Shown: in pieces, positions 16,530-24,161 of the stretch
Layout: every line of letters begins with the position of its first letter
How positions within the stretch are numbered: the first letter of the stretch is position 1
Assembly (NCBI GenBank): GCA_964491485.1
Contig: CAZBGV010000038.1
Coordinates: 1-27,890 of the forward strand
Length of the DNA: 27,890 nt
Direction: 5' to 3'
Source: IDS-8 sp964491485
GTDB lineage: Bacteria > Pseudomonadota > Gammaproteobacteria > Steroidobacterales > Woeseiaceae
Position numbers and translations under genes: made by a program
The notes under the pieces: model-generated
What the model saw: only the letters and a program-made list of their open reading frames with translations
The model's database searches: none
Told to the model about the DNA's origin: nothing

Positions 16530-17807
16530 TCAAGATGCCTTGTTGGACCCCAGCCGCGCCGCGAGTGCCTGCGCCACCTCCGCGAGCGGCACGCTCAGCT
16601 GCCCGGCTTCGCTGCGCAGCGGCTTCAGGCCCGCGCAGTCCGCCCGCACCTCGTCCTCGCCGAGGATGAGCGCGAACGCGGCGCCGCTCCGGTCGGCGCG
16701 CCGCAGCTGGGTTTTGAAACTGCCCCCCTCCAGGTTCAGCTCGACCCCGATGGAGGCATCGCGGAGCGCTTCCCCGAGAGTGAGCGCCCGCTGCTCGGCC
16801 GCCTTGCCGACGGCGACCACGTAGACGTCCGGCGGGCGGGCCGGGACCTCGCCGCCGCACGCTTCGAACAGCGCGACCAGGCGCTCGACGCCCATCGCCC
16901 AGCCCACCGCCGGCGTCGGCCGGCCGCCGAGCATCTCCACCAGCCCGTCGTAGCGCCCGCCGGAGCACACGGCGCCCTGCGCGCCGAGCGCGTCGGTATG
17001 CCACTCGAACACCGTGCGATTGTAATAGTCGAGCCCGCGGACGAGCCGCGGATTCACCCGATAGGCGATCCCCGCCGCGTCCAGCAACTCGCGCAGCTCT
17101 GCAAAATGCTCGGCGGATTCCGGGTCGAGGTGATCGGTCAGCCTGGGCGCGGATTCGATCAGCGCCTGCATCTGCGGATTCTTGCTGTCCAGGATGCGCA
17201 GCGGATTCTGCCCCAGCCGCCGCAGGCTGTCCTCATCGAGTGCCGCGCGATGTCCCTCGAAATACTCGACCAGGATCTGCCGATAGGCGCGGCGCGTGTC
17301 CGCGCCGCCGAGCGAATTGAGGTCCAGGGTCAGCCGCTCGAGGCCGAGCGCCTCCCACATCCGCGCGCACAGGATGATCAGCTCGGCGTCGACACCGGGG
17401 CCGCTGAAGCCCAGCGCTTCGACGTCGATCTGGTGGAACTGCCGGTAGCGCCCTTTCTGCGGCCGCTCGTAGCGGAACATCGGGCCCGAGGTCCAGAGCT
17501 TCTGCCGCTGGTTGTGCAAAAGCCCGTTCGTGATGCCGGCCCGCACGATGCCCGCGGTCGCCTCCGGGCGCAGCGTGAGGCTTTCGCCGTTGCGGTCCTC
17601 GAACGTGTACATCTCCTTCTCGACGATGTCGGTGACCTCGCCGATGGAGCGCCGGAAGAGCTCGGTGAACTCGAGGAGCGGCAGGCGGATTTCGGCGTAG
17701 CCGTAGCTCTCCACCACGCCCCTGACCACTTCTTCGACGTGCCGCCAGACGCGGGTCTCGTCCGGCAGCAGGTCGTTCATGCCCTTGACCGCCTGCGCCC
17801 GGATCAC
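16530..17807 (-). CDS. hisS: Histidyl-tRNA synthetase
   Basis: HisRS charges tRNA-His in the cytoplasm. The 425-residue class II synthetase (E. coli 424) shows motif 2 (PMFRYERPQKGRYRQFHQIDVEALG region), the histidine-specific RGLDYYNRTVFEW, motif 3 in VGWAMGVERLVALF and the C-terminal anticodon-binding domain with DVYVVAVG. It starts KGMNDLLPDE after a GTG at 17807 that overlaps the rodZ TGA as GTGA. The ispG gene that sits between rodZ and hisS in E. coli is absent here. Confidence 0.98.
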   Translation of the reverse strand: MIRAQAVKGMNDLLPDETRVWRHVEEVVRGVVESYGYAEIRLPLLEFTELFRRSIGEVTDIVEKEMYTFEDRNGESLTLRPEATAGIVRAGITNGLLHNQRQKLWTSGPMFRYERPQKGRYRQFHQIDVEALGFSGPGVDAELIILCARMWEALGLERLTLDLNSLGGADTRRAYRQILVEYFEGHRAALDEDSLRRLGQNPLRILDSKNPQMQALIESAPRLTDHLDPESAEHFAELRELLDAAGIAYRVNPRLVRGLDYYNRTVFEWHTDALGAQGAVCSGGRYDGLVEMLGGRPTPAVGWAMGVERLVALFEACGGEVPARPPDVYVVAVGKAAEQRALTLGEALRDASIGVELNLEGGSFKTQLRRADRSGAAFALILGEDEVRADCAGLKPLRSEAGQLSVPLAEVAQALAARLGSNKAS

Positions 17808-18799
17808 GGCCGCTCGCCTCCCGCGATCGTGAGCCGGGCGGTCTCACCGCGGAGCGCGCCGGCCGGTATGGCATAGGCCTGTCCGTCCACCGTCAGGCTC
17901 GCGTTGCCCGAGCGGCCGAGCAGCACGTGCAGGGGCGCCTTGCCGGTCACCGAGACCGTCTCGCCGCCGCGGCCCAGCCCGAAATACAGGCGATCCCCCG
18001 CGGCGTCGGAGACCTCCGTCCAGCAATCGCCCGTGAAACTCACCTGGAGGCTCACCTGCCCTTCCGGTGGCAGTGCGCTTTTCGGGGCCGCGAGCACCGG
18101 CTCGGGCGGCCGCCCGGCGGTTTCCCCGGCGGCCTCCGCCGCGCTGCCGGCCGCTCCGTCCGCCGCTTCGAGCGGCGCGGCCGGCAGGCCGGCCGGAGCG
18201 GCGGACCCGCCCGGGTTGGCGCCCTCGTGCGTCCCGCTCGCGACCTCGCCGGCAGGGGCCGGCGCACCTGCCTGCGGAGCCTGCGTGCCGGGCGGCGGCG
18301 CGGCCGTCTGCGGAGCTTGCGTGCCGGGCGGCGGCGCGGTGGCGAACGGCGCGGGCTCTGCCGGCTCGCTGCCGCCCAGAAGCCCGCCGAGATCGCCGGA
18401 GCGCCAGACCCAGAGTGCCCCCGCGAGCACGGCGAGCACGAGCAGGCCGATGAGCAGCGCGCCCGCCGGAAACTCCCGCGGCGGCGGCCGGCGGTGGCCC
18501 ACGACGGGCAGGCCGTCGTCGTCGCTTTCGAACCGGCGGTAGTCGGCCAGCACCGTCTCGGCGGACAGCCCGACGACTTCCGCGTACTTGCGCAGGTAGC
18601 CCTTGACGAACACCGCGCCGCCGAGCTCTTCGAAGCGGTTCTGCTCCAGTGCGGTGACCTTCGGCGCATCGAGGTGCAGCTCGTTCGCGACGTCCTGCAG
18701 GGAGATGTTGCGCTCCCGGCGCGCCGCGGCCAGCCGGCGCCCGGCCAGCGGCTCGTCCCGCCTGCTCTCGGCGGCGGCGTTGGTGGACTCCTCGCTCAT
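17804..18799 (-). CDS. rodZ: Cytoskeleton protein RodZ
   Basis: RodZ links MreB filaments to the cell-wall elongation machinery in the inner membrane. The 331-residue protein has an N-terminal helix-turn-helix domain (about 19-85; RRERNISLQDVANELHLD and FVKGYLRKYAEVVGL), a basic stretch, and one membrane helix (about 112-131). A long Pro/Ala-rich periplasmic linker (about 140-240) contains a duplicated 12-residue unit. The C-terminal DUF4115 domain holds SFTGDCWTEVSDAAG, LYFGLGRGG and an APLHVLLGRSG stretch. Length is near E. coli RodZ (337). It starts 7 bases after the pilW stop, and its own stop overlaps the hisS start. Confidence 0.95.
   Translation of the reverse strand: MSEESTNAAAESRRDEPLAGRRLAAARRERNISLQDVANELHLDAPKVTALEQNRFEELGGAVFVKGYLRKYAEVVGLSAETVLADYRRFESDDDGLPVVGHRRPPPREFPAGALLIGLLVLAVLAGALWVWRSGDLGGLLGGSEPAEPAPFATAPPPGTQAPQTAAPPPGTQAPQAGAPAPAGEVASGTHEGANPGGSAAPAGLPAAPLEAADGAAGSAAEAAGETAGRPPEPVLAAPKSALPPEGQVSLQVSFTGDCWTEVSDAAGDRLYFGLGRGGETVSVTGKAPLHVLLGRSGNASLTVDGQAYAIPAGALRGETARLTIAGGERP
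18272..18343. repeat. 36-bp tandem duplication inside rodZ
   Basis: Two adjacent 36-base units (18272-18307 and 18308-18343), nearly identical, each encode 12 residues of the APPPGTQAPQ type in the periplasmic linker of RodZ. The unit length keeps the frame. Confidence 0.8.
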
Positions 18800-18806
18800 G
18801 CCTCCG

Positions 18807-19568
18807 TCAGCTCGAGTGCAGCACCTGGCGCGCCTGGATCGAATTCGGGAACTCGCGCAGCAGCTGATTCTCGTAATCGGTGCGCGCGCGATCGTCGCCG
18901 AGCGACCTTTCGATCTGCACTGCGAGGTAAAGCACCTCCGGCGTGGCCCGGTTCGTGGCGAGATAGCGCTGCAGGAAGGCGCGCGCCTGCAGGAACTCCT
19001 CCTTCCTGTACATGAGAATGGACGTCTGTATCAGCGCCTCGCCATAGGTCGGGCTCTCGGCGAGCGCCTGCCGCAGGTAATGCTCCGCACGCTCGAGATC
19101 GCCCGCATTCGCCATGCACACCCCCGCGTTCGTCAGCGTCACCTCCGCGTCGTCGTTCTCGGGGGAAGCCGCGGCGCGCTCGAACTGCGAGCGCGCATCG
19201 TCGTACCGCTTCTCTCCGCACAGCCACACTGCGTAGGCGTTGCGTACGACGTGATCGCCCGGCGCCGCACGCACCGCTTTCTGATGGTGCTCGGCCGCGA
19301 GACGGCTGTTGTCCAGCTGCTCGTAGGTGAGAGCCAGCACCGAATGGGCGATCGCGAGTCCCGGATCGAGCTTGACGGCGCGCTCGAGCCGATCGCGGGC
19401 CAGCTTGTAATTGCCATTCTTGTAGTAACGCGCACCGAGCTGGTAATACTGCTGCGCCGCCGCCTTGTCGTCGCCTTCCGGCGGCACGTTGCTGGTCGTC
19501 GACACGCACGCTGCCAGCCACAGGCCCGCAATGCAGGCCACCACAACCTTGCCGGGGATAGTCTTCAC
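18807..19568 (-). CDS. pilW: Type IV pilus biogenesis lipoprotein PilW/PilF
   Basis: PilW (PilF) is the outer-membrane pilotin that helps the PilQ secretin reach and assemble in the outer membrane. The 253-residue protein has a signal peptide with lipobox LAAC (C21), then about six tetratricopeptide repeats, for example YYQLGARYYKNGNYKLARDRL and LERAVKLDPGLAIAHSVLA. Length and repeat number match the family. The start is GTG at 19568, overlapping the rlmN TGA as GTGA. It sits between rlmN and rodZ, as in many gammaproteobacteria with type IV pili; no other pilus genes are in the window. Confidence 0.93.
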   Translation of the reverse strand: MKTIPGKVVVACIAGLWLAACVSTTSNVPPEGDDKAAAQQYYQLGARYYKNGNYKLARDRLERAVKLDPGLAIAHSVLALTYEQLDNSRLAAEHHQKAVRAAPGDHVVRNAYAVWLCGEKRYDDARSQFERAAASPENDDAEVTLTNAGVCMANAGDLERAEHYLRQALAESPTYGEALIQTSILMYRKEEFLQARAFLQRYLATNRATPEVLYLAVQIERSLGDDRARTDYENQLLREFPNSIQARQVLHSS

Positions 19569-20671
19569 GCTGTCGCCACCTTCGAGTTCTTCTCGCTCAA
19601 GCGGGTGCGGATCCGGTCGCTTACTTTACCAGCCAACTGGCCGCAGGCCGCATCGATGTCGTCGCCGCGGGTCCGGCGCACGGTAGCGACCAGGCCGCGT
19701 TGCCGAAGCCGGTTCTGGAATGCCTCGATCGTCGCCGGGCCGGAGCGGCGGAAAGCCGTGCCCGGGAAGGGATTGAACGGGATCAGGTTGACTTTCGCCG
19801 GGCGATCGCGGAGCAGGCCGGCGAGCCGGTCCGCGTGCGCCACGGAATCGTTCACCTGGTCGAGCATCACGTACTCGAAAGTGATGAAGCGCCCGGCGTG
19901 GCGCGAGGCGTAGCGCCAGCAGGCATCCAGCAGCTCGGCGATGGGGTGCACGCGGTTGATGGGCACGAGGCGGCTGCGCAGCTCGTCCTCCGGCGCGTGC
20001 AGCGACACGGCGAGGGAGACGTTGCATTCCTCGCCCAGGCGCTCGATCTGCGGCACGAGGCCGGAAGTGCTCACCGTCACCCGCCGGCGCGAGAGCCCAT
20101 AGGCACGGTCGCTGACCAACAGCTCGAGTGCGGGCACGACATGGCGGTAATTCGCAAGCGGCTCGCCCATGCCCATGAACACGACGTTGCTCACCGCCGG
20201 CTCGCCGCCGGGGCGGCGCGGCAGGCGGCGATTCGCGTGGCAGACCTGGCCGATGATCTCCGCCGTCGTGAGATTGCGGTTGAACCCCTGGGCGCCGGTC
20301 GCGCAGAACGCGCAATCGAGCACGCAGCCGACCTGCGAGGAAATGCACAGCGTGCCGCGATCCGGCTCGGGAATGAACACGGCCTCGACGAGCTGGCCGC
20401 CGCCGGCGCCGAACAGCCATTTCACCGTGCCGTCCGCGGAACGGCGCTCGCTGATCGCCGGCGGCAGGCGCACCTCGGCGAGCAGGGCAAGGCGCGAACG
20501 CAACGCGAGCGAGAGGTCGGTCATGTCCTCGAAGCGGTCCACGCCGCGCCGGTGGATCCAGGCGAGCACCTGGCGCGCGCGGAACGGCTTCTCGCCGAGA
20601 TCCGTGAAGAACGCCGCGAGACGGCTCTCGCTCAATCCCAGCAGGTTCGTCGTGTTGCCGTCTGTGTGCAT
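19565..20671 (-). CDS. rlmN: Dual-specificity 23S rRNA/tRNA adenine-C2 methyltransferase RlmN
   Basis: RlmN is a radical SAM enzyme that methylates C2 of A2503 in 23S rRNA and A37 of some tRNAs. The 368-residue protein has the radical SAM cysteines C116, C120 and C123 (GCVLDCAFCATG) and C109, matching E. coli C118. The methyl-carrying cysteine of the C-terminal block (DIDAACGQL, C343) matches E. coli C355. NVVFMGMGEPLANY and NLIPFNPFPG are typical. It starts with ATG 73 bases after ndk. No strong ribosome site is evident. Confidence 0.98.
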   Translation of the reverse strand: MHTDGNTTNLLGLSESRLAAFFTDLGEKPFRARQVLAWIHRRGVDRFEDMTDLSLALRSRLALLAEVRLPPAISERRSADGTVKWLFGAGGGQLVEAVFIPEPDRGTLCISSQVGCVLDCAFCATGAQGFNRNLTTAEIIGQVCHANRRLPRRPGGEPAVSNVVFMGMGEPLANYRHVVPALELLVSDRAYGLSRRRVTVSTSGLVPQIERLGEECNVSLAVSLHAPEDELRSRLVPINRVHPIAELLDACWRYASRHAGRFITFEYVMLDQVNDSVAHADRLAGLLRDRPAKVNLIPFNPFPGTAFRRSGPATIEAFQNRLRQRGLVATVRRTRGDDIDAACGQLAGKVSDRIRTRLSEKNSKVATA

Positions 20672-20744
20672 CGGTCGTATCGGCCAGTGATCTTCCGCGC
20701 GGGCCGGCGCCTGCGGTCAGCCGTCGACCGGTGCCGCGCGCCGC

Positions 20745-21176
20745 TCAGCCTTTTCTCGGGCAGATGCCGCCTTCGCCGAAGAAGAACGCGATCTCGCGCG
20801 CCGCCGTGTCGGCCGCATCGGAGCCGTGCACGACGTTGCGCTCGATGCTCTCGGCGAAATCGGCGCGAATGGTACCCGGGGCCGCGTCCGCGGGGTTCGT
20901 CGCCCCCATGATCTCACGGTTGCGGCGGATGGCGTCCTCGCCCTCCAGCACCTGGATCATGACGGGCCCGGAGGTCATGTACGCGACCAGGTCCCGGTAG
21001 AACGGCCGTTCGCGATGCACCTCGTAGAAGGCCTCCGCCTCGGCGGTGGAAAGCTGCGCCATGCGAGCCGCCACGATCCGCAGGCCCGCCTTCTCGAAGC
21101 GGCCGAGAATCTCGCCGATCAGGTTCTTTTCGACGCCGTCCGGCTTGATGATCGAGAGCGTCTGCTCCACTGCCAT
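20745..21176 (-). CDS. ndk: Nucleoside diphosphate kinase
   Basis: Ndk exchanges phosphate between nucleoside triphosphates and diphosphates through a phosphohistidine. The 143-residue protein starts MAVEQTLSIIKPDGV, carries the phospho-accepting H117 in RNVVHGSD, and has GATNPADAAPGTIRADF, all standard for the family. Upstream is AAGGA, and farther up a TAAAAT box, so the gene probably has its own promoter between iscA and ndk. It leads the ndk–rlmN–pilW–rodZ–hisS–yfgM–bamB–der series. Confidence 0.98.
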   Translation of the reverse strand: MAVEQTLSIIKPDGVEKNLIGEILGRFEKAGLRIVAARMAQLSTAEAEAFYEVHRERPFYRDLVAYMTSGPVMIQVLEGEDAIRRNREIMGATNPADAAPGTIRADFAESIERNVVHGSDAADTAAREIAFFFGEGGICPRKG

Positions 21177-21246
21177 GCCCTGGTTTCCTTCGTCCGTGAG
21201 TGGTGGATCGCGGCCGGCCCGAACGACGACCGCGGGTAAACGGGCG

Positions 21247-21252
21247 ATTTTA
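21247..21252 (-). promoter_or_regulatory. Candidate -10 box upstream of ndk
   Basis: TAAAAT (5 of 6) on the minus strand at 21252-21247, about 70 bases before the ndk ATG. The same hexamer appears in the guaBA promoter. No good -35 box is visible. Confidence 0.4.
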
Positions 21253-21316
21253 GTGTCCCGCCCCGGAAATGACTAGGAAAACGGCCGGGTGCGACCCGCG
21301 CGGGAAGCGGCGCCTC

Positions 21317-21337
21317 CCCCGGACGGCAGCTCCGGGG
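21317..21337 (-). terminator. Hairpin just after iscA
   Basis: CCCCGGA (21317-21323) and TCCGGGG (21331-21337) form a 7-bp stem with a 7-base loop, 5 bases after the iscA stop on the minus strand. No T-run follows, so termination would be weak or factor-dependent. Confidence 0.4.
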
Positions 21338-21342
21338 CACGC

Positions 21343-21666
21343 TCAAACGCTGAAGCTTTCCCCGCAGCCGCACTCCCCCGTCACGTTGGGATTGCGGAAG
21401 CGAAAGGCCTCGTTCAGCCCCTGCTTGACGAAATCGACCTCGGTGCCGTCGATCAGCTCGAGACTTTTCGCGTCGACGACCACCTTGACGCCGCGATCCT
21501 CGAAGACCACGTCGCCCGCCTCGATCTCGTCGGCGTAGTTGACGACGTACGCAAAACCGTTGCAGCCGGTCTTGCGGACGCCCACGCGGAGGCCCAGCCC
21601 CTTGCCGCGCGCGCCGAGAAAGCTCGCGACCCTTTCCGCCGCCGCCTCGGTCAATTTAATCGCCAT
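21343..21666 (-). CDS. iscA: Iron-sulfur cluster assembly A-type carrier IscA
   Basis: A-type carriers bind iron or Fe-S clusters and pass them to target enzymes. The 107-residue protein, the same length as E. coli IscA, has the three ligand cysteines at C35 (KTGCNGFAY), C99 and C101 (TGECGCGESF). It is the last gene of the compact iscS module, overlapping the IscU-like gene upstream by 11 bases. No hscB, hscA or fdx follow; the next gene is ndk. Confidence 0.93.
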   Translation of the reverse strand: MAIKLTEAAAERVASFLGARGKGLGLRVGVRKTGCNGFAYVVNYADEIEAGDVVFEDRGVKVVVDAKSLELIDGTEVDFVKQGLNEAFRFRNPNVTGECGCGESFSV

Positions 21667-22081
21667 ATTCTCGTGTCCTGTCCTTCTTGGTCAGGTGCGG
21701 ACCGGTTTCGTTCCCCGCGAGCCGTCCTGCGAGCGTCCGCAGCGCGTCCTCGAGAAGCAGGATGCGGCCCGTCTTCTCGACCGGAACCGCGAGCCCCGCG
21801 AGCAGCGGCGGCACCGCGAACGACGCGAGCGCGGCCACCGGCCGGCCTTCACACTCTTCACATGCGGTCTCGGCCGCTGCGATCAAGTGTGGGCAGCCGA
21901 AGGCGCGGAACGCAAGCTTCTGCACGATGCCGCGCTCCGCGGCGGCGGCCAGCCGCACCGAGAAACCGCGCCCGTCGCCCGCGTCGGCCACGGCGGCGAC
22001 AGCATAGCCCGGCGGCAGGTCGCCCGCATGGGCGGGATTCGCAAAAAGCCGGCGCACCACTGCGGCGTAGGGGTCGCTCAT
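21656..22081 (-). CDS. Degenerate IscU/NifU N-domain-like scaffold protein
   Basis: This 141-residue protein lies exactly where iscU sits, between iscS and iscA, and aligns with IscU by eye: a FANPAHAGDLPPG start, AFGCPHLIAAA for the second ligand region, and EKTGRILLLEDAL for the third. Of the three cluster-ligand cysteines of IscU only C63 (FGCPH) is kept. The first position reads DAGD instead of ACGD (cysteine to A34), and the HC pair before the last helix is lost. A new pair C74/C77 (ACEEC) follows C63. Its ATG overlaps the iscS TGA as ATGA. It may be a cluster-assembly helper with altered chemistry, or an adaptor; function is inferred. Confidence 0.75.
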   Translation of the reverse strand: MSDPYAAVVRRLFANPAHAGDLPPGYAVAAVADAGDGRGFSVRLAAAAERGIVQKLAFRAFGCPHLIAAAETACEECEGRPVAALASFAVPPLLAGLAVPVEKTGRILLLEDALRTLAGRLAGNETGPHLTKKDRTREYGD

Positions 22082-23268
22082 CGGGCCGCCCCGGCGGCCG
22101 CCGGCATGATGCCCCGCAGGTGCGAGACGGCCGCCGCGTAGCGGGCGATCGCGTCATCGACCTCGGCCTCGGTCGTGTCGTGGCCGAAGCTGAAACGGAT
22201 CGCGCTCTGCGCCAGGGCATCGCTGCGGCCGAGCGCGCGCAGCACGTACGAGGGCTCGCCGGTTTCCGAATTGCAGGCCGAGCCGCTCGCGACGCACAAG
22301 GGCTCGAGCGCGAGCCGCAGGCTCTCGCCTTCGATGCCATCGACGCTGACGTTGAGGATGCCCGGGAAGGTGTTTTCGGGACCGCCGTTCCGCAGCACAC
22401 CGGGGAGGGCCGCGAGGCCCTGCCACAGCCGCTCGCGCAGCGTGTGGAAGCGCGCGAGCTGCGCGGGCAGACGCTCCCGCGCCAGCCCGGCGGCGACGCC
22501 CATGCCGACGACCTGGTGCACCGGGACCGTCCCGGGGCGCAGCCCCCGCTCCTGGCCGCCGCCGTAAAGCAGCGGCGCGAGATGCACCTCGCGGCGCGGC
22601 GCGACGTACAGCGCGCCCACACCCTGCGGGCCGTGGAACTTGTGTGCGGTCATGGAAAGGAGATCGACGGGAAGCGTCGCGAGGTCGAGCGGCAGCTTGC
22701 CGACGGACTGCGCGGCGTCGCAGTGATACAGCACGTTGTGCCGGCGGCAGAGCTCGCCGATGGCGGCGATGTCCTGGATCACGCCGGTTTCGTTGTTCAC
22801 GTGCATGACGGAGACGAGCTGCGTGTCGTCGCGCAGCGCGCTCTCGAGGGCCGCGAGGTCGAGCCGGCCGTCGGCGCGCGGCGCGAGCCAGCTCACCGTG
22901 AAACCCTCGCGCTCCAGCGCCGCGAACGCGTCGACCACCGCCTTGTGCTCGGTGCGCATGGTCACGAGATGCCGGCCGCGGTGCGCGCGCAGGCGGGCGG
23001 CGCCGAGGATCGCGAGATTGTCGGACTCGGTCGCGCCGGAGGTCCACACGAGGTTTTTCGGCGCCGTGCCGAGCAGTTCCGCCAGCTGCTCTCTCGCGGT
23101 CTCGACGCGCACCCGGGCGGCGCGCCCGGCGACGTGCACGGACGACGGGTTGGCGAAGCCCCCGGTGTCGGCGAGGCATTCGCGCATGGCCTCGATCACG
23201 GCAGGATCCGGGGGCGTGGTCGCCGCGTGGTCGAGGTAAACGGGCTTGTGTTCCGCGAGCAGGGTCAT
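22078..23268 (-). CDS. iscS: Cysteine desulfurase IscS
   Basis: IscS is a PLP enzyme that takes sulfur from cysteine, giving alanine and an enzyme persulfide for Fe-S clusters and thio-modified tRNA. The 396-residue protein (E. coli 404) starts PVYLDHAATTPPD, has the PLP lysine K210 (SMTAHKFHGPQG), and the persulfide cysteine C332 (ASGSACNSETGEPSYVLRAL). The C-terminus ends in an Ala-rich stretch and lacks the tail ending EWAHH that in E. coli contributes to IscU docking. Its ATG overlaps the trmJ stop as ATGA, and its stop overlaps the IscU-like start the same way. An open frame extending upstream to 23718 is antisense noise within trmJ. Confidence 0.96.
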   Translation of the reverse strand: MTLLAEHKPVYLDHAATTPPDPAVIEAMRECLADTGGFANPSSVHVAGRAARVRVETAREQLAELLGTAPKNLVWTSGATESDNLAILGAARLRAHRGRHLVTMRTEHKAVVDAFAALEREGFTVSWLAPRADGRLDLAALESALRDDTQLVSVMHVNNETGVIQDIAAIGELCRRHNVLYHCDAAQSVGKLPLDLATLPVDLLSMTAHKFHGPQGVGALYVAPRREVHLAPLLYGGGQERGLRPGTVPVHQVVGMGVAAGLARERLPAQLARFHTLRERLWQGLAALPGVLRNGGPENTFPGILNVSVDGIEGESLRLALEPLCVASGSACNSETGEPSYVLRALGRSDALAQSAIRFSFGHDTTEAEVDDAIARYAAAVSHLRGIMPAAAGAAR

Positions 23269-23996
23269 CCGGTTTTCCGGTCTTTCGCGGGCGCGGCGCC
23301 GGGCTCCACCGATGCCAGGATGCCGCGCAGGATATTGACTTCGTTCTCGTCCGGCAGCGCGCGCGCGAACAGCCGGCGCAGGCGGCGCATCAGGAAGCGC
23401 GGGTTTTCGGGATCCAGGAAACCGCTCGCGGTCAGCACCCGCTCGAGGTGTGCGTAGAAGCGCTCGAGGTCGCCGCTGCTCGCGAGCGGAACGTCGCGCG
23501 GCTCGGCCGGCGGCGTTGCGCCGTGCGCGAGCCTGAGCTCGTAGCAGACGATCTGCACCGCCATCGCGAGATTGAGCGAGCTGAAGCCCGGGTCGGTCGG
23601 AATGGTGAGCAGCGCGTGGCAGCGGTCGAGATCCTCGTTGGTGAGGCCCGACTTTTCCGGCCCGAACACGACCGCGGCCGGGCCTTCCCTGCTCTCCTGC
23701 ACGAGCCGCGCCGCGCATTCGCGCGGCGCGAGCGTCGGCCAGCCGATGGTGCGCGCACGCGCGCTGGCACCGGCGACGTAGCGGCAGTCGGCCAGCACCT
23801 CGCCGAGCTCTTCGGCGACGCGCGCGGATTGGAGCAGGTCCTCGGCGCCGGAGGCGCGCGCAGTCGCGTCTTCGTGCGGGAAATGCCGCGGGCGCACCAG
23901 CGCAAGATCCGCGAGCCCCATGTTCTTCATCGCCCGCGCCACCGCCCCGATATTGCCGGGGTGCGTGGTGCCGACGAGCACGATCCGGATGGTCAT
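23265..23996 (-). CDS. trmJ: tRNA (cytidine/uridine-32-2'-O)-methyltransferase TrmJ
   Basis: TrmJ is a SPOUT-fold methyltransferase that 2'-O-methylates position 32 of several tRNAs. The 243-residue protein (E. coli 246) begins IRIVLVGTTHPGNIGAVARAMKNMG and carries VVFGPEKSGLTNEDLDRC and PTDPGFSSLNLAMAVQ, which form the SAM-binding knot, then a C-terminal helical domain. The ATG at 23996 fits the family; a longer ATG start at 24032 would add 12 residues and run through an inverted repeat. It is the first gene of the trmJ–iscS–iscU-like–iscA series, as in E. coli, but iscR is missing between trmJ and iscS. Confidence 0.95.
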   Translation of the reverse strand: MTIRIVLVGTTHPGNIGAVARAMKNMGLADLALVRPRHFPHEDATARASGAEDLLQSARVAEELGEVLADCRYVAGASARARTIGWPTLAPRECAARLVQESREGPAAVVFGPEKSGLTNEDLDRCHALLTIPTDPGFSSLNLAMAVQIVCYELRLAHGATPPAEPRDVPLASSGDLERFYAHLERVLTASGFLDPENPRFLMRRLRRLFARALPDENEVNILRGILASVEPGAAPAKDRKTG

Positions 23997-24017
23997 TTGC
24001 CTGCTTTCCTGGTCATG

Positions 24018-24135
24018 ACTGCACAGGCGCATCCTGCACTTGTGCAGTGTCGCAAAGGCAAAGCCCGGCTTCGCCTTTGCTCCCGCGCTGTCAGTCGCTT
24101 ACGCGACTGGCGCGGCGGGGCATCCCTGCCCCGCC
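24018..24135. repeat. Cluster of strong hairpins between trmJ and suhB
   Basis: Four inverted repeats follow one another. First, ACTGCACA/TGTGCAGT (24018-24048), or alternatively CTGCAC/GTGCAG (24034-24047). Second, GCAAAGGC/GCCTTTGC (24052-24080). Third, a 13-bp stem CCGCGC..CAGTCGC-TTAC-GCGACTG..GCGCGG with one 3-base bulge (24083-24115). Fourth, GGCGGGGCA-TCCC-TGCCCCGCC (24114-24135). The third and fourth overlap by two bases. A REP-like palindrome follows at 24162. No protein is encoded here. Confidence 0.75.
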
Positions 24136-24146
24136 GGGTAGTCGTC

Positions 24147-24155
24147 TGGTATTCT
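24147..24155 (+). promoter_or_regulatory. Extended -10 promoter element of suhB
   Basis: TGGTATTCT combines the extended -10 TG dinucleotide with a TATTCT hexamer. It sits about 57 bases before the suhB ATG, and no -35 box is needed for such promoters. The predicted transcript start (about 24162) falls at the beginning of the REP-like palindrome, placing it in the 5' leader. Confidence 0.45.
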
Positions 24156-24161
24156 ACCGCC

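Noticed and set aside
21250..21257. TAGTGTCC upstream of ndk as a second copy of the bamB–der repeat
   Set aside because: Only eight bases match and there is no inverted partner; chance is enough.
24034..24047. LexA (SOS) box upstream of trmJ
   Set aside because: The dyad is CTG-N8-CAG, whereas the gammaproteobacterial LexA box is CTG-N10-CAG with an AT-rich centre.
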